A stretch of DNA of 14,260 nt from JBFWWP01 sp050246115 (GTDB lineage: Bacteria > Planctomycetota > UBA8108 > UBA1146 > JAJFFE01). The stretch covers positions 1 to 14,260 of the forward strand of contig JBFWWP010000052.1 of assembly GCA_050246115.1 (NCBI GenBank), in the 5' to 3' direction. Position numbers and translations under genes: made by a program. Below the pieces are notes generated by a model that worked only from the letters and a program-made list of their open reading frames with translations, made no database searches and had not been told where the DNA came from. This document shows positions 13,929-14,260 of this stretch, piece by piece. Within the stretch, counting starts at the first letter, position 1. The number at the start of each line of letters is the position of its first letter.

Positions 13929-14133
13929 CCACCCCAAGAAGGAACGCCCAAGCGCTTGCGCCGCCACCAGGGTGGTACCAGACCCGGCAAACGGGTCCAC
14001 CACGAGATCACCCGGGTCGGAACTCACCGCGACCACCCGCTCCACGAACGCCAATGGTTTCTCCGTCGGGTGAGCTGACACCTTACGCGAGTTCACATAC
14101 GCAAACGTATTCACACACTCCTGCTGGGACAGG
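13929..14133 (-). pseudogene. DNA methyltransferase (N4/N6-type) fragment, cut at both ends
   Basis: The fragment has about 68 residues in one minus-strand frame. It includes LSQQECVNTFAYVNSRKV, AHPTEKPLAFVERVV, and SSDPGDLVVDPFAGSGTT followed by LVAAQALGRSF. HPTEKP plus DPFAGSGTT (motif I, the S-adenosylmethionine-binding loop) identifies the C-terminal part of a beta-class N4-cytosine or N6-adenine DNA methyltransferase. The catalytic DPPY/SPPY motif should lie upstream, but that side is interrupted by an IS66-type end at 14134. The last residues after LGRSF are replaced by the long repeat at 13928. It cannot be active. Restriction-modification or orphan methyltransferase origin cannot be decided. 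The intact remainder may lie beyond the IS. Confidence 0.8.
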
Positions 14134-14207
14134 GTAAGCACCCAAGGATGACCAGCCCCCAGCGTCGAACCGGGGCGCCGGTCTGCTTGGTGAGTGCGGG
14201 ATGAGGT

Positions 14208-14223
14208 GGCCGCCTAGGCGGCC
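14208..14223. other. 16-bp perfect palindrome over a stop codon
   Basis: GGCCGCCTAGGCGGCC is perfectly self-complementary. It contains the TAG stop of the minus-strand transposase fragment at its centre. It could form a stem that ends transcription inside the IS, but no T-tract follows. Confidence 0.45.
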
Positions 14224-14260
14224 GAGGAATCCCGCTCGCGGAGCTGCTTCCAGGCGACGG
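14214..14260 (-). CDS. Probable IS66 transposase C-terminus (runs off right edge)
   Basis: Fourteen codons before a TAG stop read VAWKQLRERDSSAA. The W-K-x-x-L and acidic-then-alanine spacing mirrors the other element's RWKARLQAELDPDGAA, and the position (80 bp inside a GTAAGC end) is what an IS66 transposase C-terminus requires. So few residues could match other proteins. The call rests mainly on context with the terminal repeat. Confidence 0.45.
   Translation of the reverse strand, partial: VAWKQLRERDSSAA

Larger units (their letters stand above)
14134..14260 (-). mobile_element. End of a second, inverted IS66-type element (runs off right edge)
   Basis: It starts at 14134 with GTAAGCACCCAA, the same 12 bp as the inward end of the left element. 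On the minus strand the next recognisable feature is a C-terminus ending in a TAG stop (14216-14214), 80 bp from the element edge. The other element has 68 bp between stop and edge. The GTAAGC start and this layout indicate a right end of an IS66-type element pointing into the window. Confidence 0.6.

Overview
The window looks like an accessory, rearranged piece of a GC-rich Planctomycetota-type chromosome. The lineage call is an inference. It rests on a secreted protein with an NDDC/DVWY module, a GWSLAVCHD motif, a two-part dockerin-like calcium-site repeat and a CxxDPTxDxLxC tail, a combination I associate with planctomycete exported proteins. It also rests on the signal-peptide-rich gene content. 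GC content was not computed.

Layout. The left edge (1-218) is the 3' end of an IS66-type element: transposase C-terminus plus a terminal repeat reading GTAAGCACCCAA inward. A lone RHS/YD-repeat relic follows on the minus strand (about 391-441). Next comes a secreted dockerin-like protein (770-1990) and about 1 kb with no recognisable gene. The core module is on the plus strand at 3051-7116: a VIT-vWA surface protein ending in a glycine run, a transmembrane segment and arginines (a GlyGly-CTERM-like sorting tail); a putative lipoprotein; and, overlapping it by 4 bp, a rhombosortase-type intramembrane serine protease. The natural reading is that the rhombosortase processes the GlyGly tail of the VIT-vWA protein. 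The rhombosortase frame continues about 160 residues past its family domain and ends in a relic of a dockerin-protein tail, which suggests a past fusion or rearrangement. A large exported protein of unknown function lies convergently at 7256-9265.

From about 9.7 kb rightward the DNA is a mosaic. It holds an overlapping two-gene minus-strand operon (a DUF5674-like protein and a small helical protein), a truncated IS3-family element, one anchored hypothetical protein, and many copies of a repeat family. I resolve two repeat subfamilies, A (12487-13494, four copies) and B (two copies inside 10559-11023 and 13495-13928). They share homologous left ends. The right end of B is an inverted copy of the left end of A (17 of 18 bases), so the family behaves like a small non-autonomous, MITE-like element. 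B copies sit exactly where an IS3 transposase and a DNA methyltransferase gene are broken.

The right edge (14134-14260) is a second IS66-type end in inverted orientation. The 13.9 kb between is therefore bracketed by two inward-facing IS66-type ends, and the methyltransferase remnant is cut by the repeat on one side and by this IS end on the other.
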